From an uncultured Oscillospiraceae bacterium (GTDB lineage: Bacteria; Bacillota; Clostridia; Oscillospirales; Oscillospiraceae), in the NCBI GenBank assembly GCA_934589145.1, contig CAKTNW010000030.1, positions 1 through 24,412 on the forward strand: a stretch of DNA of 24,412 nucleotides. The letters are read 5' to 3'. Shown here in pieces: positions 22,742 to 24,412 of this stretch. The notes beneath the pieces were generated by a model. The model worked only from the letters and a program-made list of their open reading frames with translations. It was not told the origin of the DNA and did no database searches. Position numbers and translations under genes: made by a program. Position 1 is the stretch's first letter, and every line of letters starts with the position of its first letter.

Positions 22742-22770
22742 TTGACGGGTAAATCACCCCTTGATATACT
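22742..22770 (+). promoter_or_regulatory. Sigma-A-like promoter pointing against the element genes
   Basis: TTGACG at 22742-22747 and TATACT at 22765-22770 with a 17-base spacer. It fires to the right, through the TGTACGGC repeats and antisense to the primase 3' end; no good + strand gene with a ribosome binding site follows. Confidence 0.6.
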
Positions 22771-22844
22771 GTGCGCTCCCTACGGCATATTTCTTTGCGT
22801 TTTTCACAAGGATTGACTGCAAAGTTAAAAAAACGGGCCGTCTG

Positions 22845-23027
22845 TGTACGGCTCGGTACGGCAAGGCTGACTTCTGTACGCTGCTGTACGCCGGTTTTGC
22901 GTACCGGACGCCGATTCAACGGCAGATTTTACACGCTGGCGTGAATTGCTTCACCAAGCGCACAAGCGAAATCGTATTTTGCAGATGAAGTTGAAAACTG
23001 CCGTACAGAGTGTACGGCGTGTACGGC
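22845..23027. repeat. Cluster of TGTACGGC words (iteron-like)
   Basis: Exact copies occur at 22845-22852, 23000-23007 (reverse), 23011-23018 and 23020-23027. Near copies are GGTACGGC (22855), TGTACGCT (22875) and TGTACGCC (22885). The reverse and forward copies at 23000-23018 form a perfect 8-bp hairpin with a GAG loop just past the primase stop. Confidence 0.65.
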
Positions 23028-23051
23028 AATTTTGAAGTCCATTCCTCATTT

Positions 23052-24353
23052 TTAATATGGCGGCAGATTGACCACCTCGATGCCCATGAAGCCACGCACC
23101 CGCTTGCCGCAAACATGAACGTTGTTGGTGGCCTCCACATTGTAAAGACGCTCGTTCTGTGCAAGCTCGGAGCTGAGCCGATTAGCAGACATGGGCTTCT
23201 GCGCGTTGTCGTCGCACCAACGCTGATACGCCTCATACAGTGCCTTGGAGCTGGCCTCGCTGTCTGCCCGAAAGCGGATATAGCCCTCGGATTGCAGGAA
23301 CTCGATCACATTGTTGCTGCTGCGCTTGACCGTCTCCATATTCTCTCTGGCTTTGCCGGAAATGCTGAACTGATAGTTGTTGCTGATCAACCGGTGCAGC
23401 CCCTCCAGACACCAGAGAAAGATACCTTCTTTCTCCCGCAGCAGCTTATCCACCAGAAATGGATCGTCCGCTCGGTCTGCGGGACGGTCCTTGGTGGTCA
23501 GCACGATCTGGCGGCGAAAGAAGCCATCGGATTTGTCATGCAGGGCCGTCAGCGCACCGTTGCCGAAGCAGAGGAAACGAACATAGAGCTGACTCTGGTA
23601 ACTCTGTACGCCCTTGCGCTCCATGTCCATCTTGCACTCGGAGGTCACGATGGACTTGATATAGTTGGTTTTGGGCAGGGCGCTCATATCCATATCGTCG
23701 TCCACCATCAGGAGCTTGTTTTCCAAGTCTGCGCGACTGAATCGGTTGCTCTCCACCTTCTGGATGCTGGTGGTGTTCATGCTGTCGCCCAGCAGGGAAC
23801 GCATGACCAGACCGATGCGGCTTTTGCCCTCGCCGCCTTTGCCGATGAGCATGAGCATTTTCTGCCCCTTGGTAGTCGGAAGCAGGCAGTAACCGAGGAA
23901 CTCCTGCAAGGTAGGAATATCCTCCGGGACAAGGAGTTCAGATAGAAATTGCAGCCAGCGGTTCGGCACAGGTGCGTTGGGATCGTAGGAGACGGTCAGA
24001 CGATTGTTGCAGTAGCTCTTATCGGCGGTAAAGCTACCGTCCATGAAGTACGTTCCGTTGGCAACATGGATGCGGTCGGCTTCAATGGGCAGCGGCGGCG
24101 AATAGGCTTGCAGCTTGATGCTGGCAAGTAAGTTCGCAACCGTCTTGGAAAGATTGGCAGTCAGCACACCGGAGATTTCCTCTAAAATGAGATTTCCAAT
24201 CTGCCCCTCATCCTCGATCAGCCCGTCCACGGTGAAAAGCCTCCCACGCACACATTTCATGGGGTGCTTGTCCAAAAACTGCTGGCAGAACAGCACCTCG
24301 TTGATATGCCTGCCATCGTACCACTCAGGCCACGTCTGCGGTGTCATATCCAT
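23052..24353 (-). CDS. P4/D5-type primase-helicase (SF3 helicase)
   Basis: The 433-residue protein has an N-terminal D5_N-like region (about 1-135, ending with YDPNAPVPNRWLQFLSELL). A superfamily 3 helicase core follows: Walker A GKGGEGKS (171-178), Walker B LLMVDDDMD (214-222), motif C LCFGN (261-265) and arginine finger FFRRQIVL (278-285). A winged-helix-like C-terminus has an AYQRWCDDNAQKPMSANRLS segment. Such proteins drive replication of phages, plasmids and mobilizable elements after excision or transfer. No primase active-site domain is seen here; it may be on the upstream gene. AAGGAGG precedes the ATG, and the upstream gene overlaps the start by 29 bases, indicating translational coupling. 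Confidence 0.9.
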   Translation of the reverse strand: MDMTPQTWPEWYDGRHINEVLFCQQFLDKHPMKCVRGRLFTVDGLIEDEGQIGNLILEEISGVLTANLSKTVANLLASIKLQAYSPPLPIEADRIHVANGTYFMDGSFTADKSYCNNRLTVSYDPNAPVPNRWLQFLSELLVPEDIPTLQEFLGYCLLPTTKGQKMLMLIGKGGEGKSRIGLVMRSLLGDSMNTTSIQKVESNRFSRADLENKLLMVDDDMDMSALPKTNYIKSIVTSECKMDMERKGVQSYQSQLYVRFLCFGNGALTALHDKSDGFFRRQIVLTTKDRPADRADDPFLVDKLLREKEGIFLWCLEGLHRLISNNYQFSISGKARENMETVKRSSNNVIEFLQSEGYIRFRADSEASSKALYEAYQRWCDDNAQKPMSANRLSSELAQNERLYNVEATNNVHVCGKRVRGFMGIEVVNLPPY

Positions 24354-24412
24354 CTTCCAATTCCTCCTTGTGAATTTTCTCTAATCTCCGTCGCAGCCTG
24401 TCCAGCTTTCCG
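24325..24412 (-). CDS. C-terminus of an upstream element gene (partial)
   Basis: On the - strand a frame open from the window edge ends at a TGA (24327-24325) and encodes KLDRLRRRLEKIHKEELEDG followed by YDTADVA. The charged helical tail and overlap with the primase start, whose ribosome binding site lies inside it, support a real gene. Its family cannot be told from 28 residues; the usual neighbour in related elements would be a replication gene. Confidence 0.6.
   Translation of the reverse strand, partial: GKLDRLRRRLEKIHKEELEDGYDTADVA

Larger units (their letters stand above)
22536..23051. other. 513-nt gene-free region with promoter and repeated words
   Basis: No convincing gene lies between the small helix-turn-helix gene and the primase. 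The region holds a + strand promoter (22742-22770) and a cluster of TGTACGGC words (22845-23027), and is visibly AT-richer than the flanks in parts. A replication origin or control region for the primase-helicase is possible. Confidence 0.5.
18962..24412 (-). mobile_element. Integrative and mobilizable element, partial (right end outside window)
   Basis: Beyond the miaB promoter the composition turns lower in GC and every gene is of mobile-element type on one strand: primase-helicase, two small accessory proteins, oriT, MobA/MobL relaxase and the tail of a large serine recombinase. In such elements the recombinase usually sits at one end, so the left attachment site should lie between about 18940 and 19054. 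No direct repeat can be checked because the other end is not in the window. There are no conjugation-channel genes here, so transfer would need a helper. Confidence 0.8.

Noticed and set aside
22656..22919. Open frame on the - strand in the gene-free region
   Set aside because: There is no ribosome binding site or recognisable pattern, and it spans the + promoter and repeats.

Overview
The window looks like a chromosome segment of a high-GC Firmicute, most likely of the Oscillospiraceae (Oscillibacter/Dysosmobacter/Flavonifractor-like). The evidence is GC-rich coding sequence, AAGGAGG-type ribosome binding sites, a sepF-divIVA division cluster, a mutS/mutL/miaA/hfq cluster, and hairpin repeats between genes. 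The placement is inferred from gene content, not from a marker gene. No rRNA, tRNA or CRISPR array was seen.

Positions 1-6100, mostly + strand. The 3' end of etfA closes with a terminator. A GntR/FCD regulator and a LysR regulator follow from a good sigma-A promoter. Next come a PLP-dependent sulfur amino acid lyase/synthase and a stand-alone B3/B4-domain protein, probably one transcript. After a double hairpin and a structured spacer there are two single-gene units, each with its own TTGAC-N17-TATA-type promoter: a lipoprotein and a DUF3592-like two-helix membrane protein.

Positions 6100-18940, mostly - strand. A 26-bp perfect inverted repeat marks the convergent point. Reading leftwards from 18861 the genes are miaB, mutS, a small unknown gene, mutL, miaA, hfq, an HlyD-like membrane protein, yggS, sepF, divIVA and a HAD phosphatase. 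They link tRNA A37 modification (miaA then miaB), mismatch repair (mutS, mutL), RNA-mediated regulation (hfq) and Z-ring/pole organisation (sepF, divIVA). The spacers are rich in repeats: a 278-bp MITE-like element fills the mutL-miaA gap, an alternating BIME-like hairpin cluster fills the hfq-hlyD gap, related hairpins sit between mutS and the small gene, and a nested hairpin lies between miaB and mutS.

Positions ~18960-24412 (runs off the right edge). This is a lower-GC integrative and mobilizable element, all genes on the - strand. Reading leftwards it holds the tail of an unknown gene, a P4/D5-type SF3 helicase-primase, a 513-nt gene-free stretch with repeated TGTACGGC words, a small helix-turn-helix-like protein, a DUF3847-like protein, an IncQ-type oriT, a MobA/MobL relaxase with its tyrosine at residue 25, and the C-terminal part of a large serine recombinase. 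The recombinase lacks its catalytic domain. It is joined by an ATGA overlap to a relaxase that also appears shortened, which points to an internal deletion that would leave the element able to be mobilized but not able to integrate or excise by itself.
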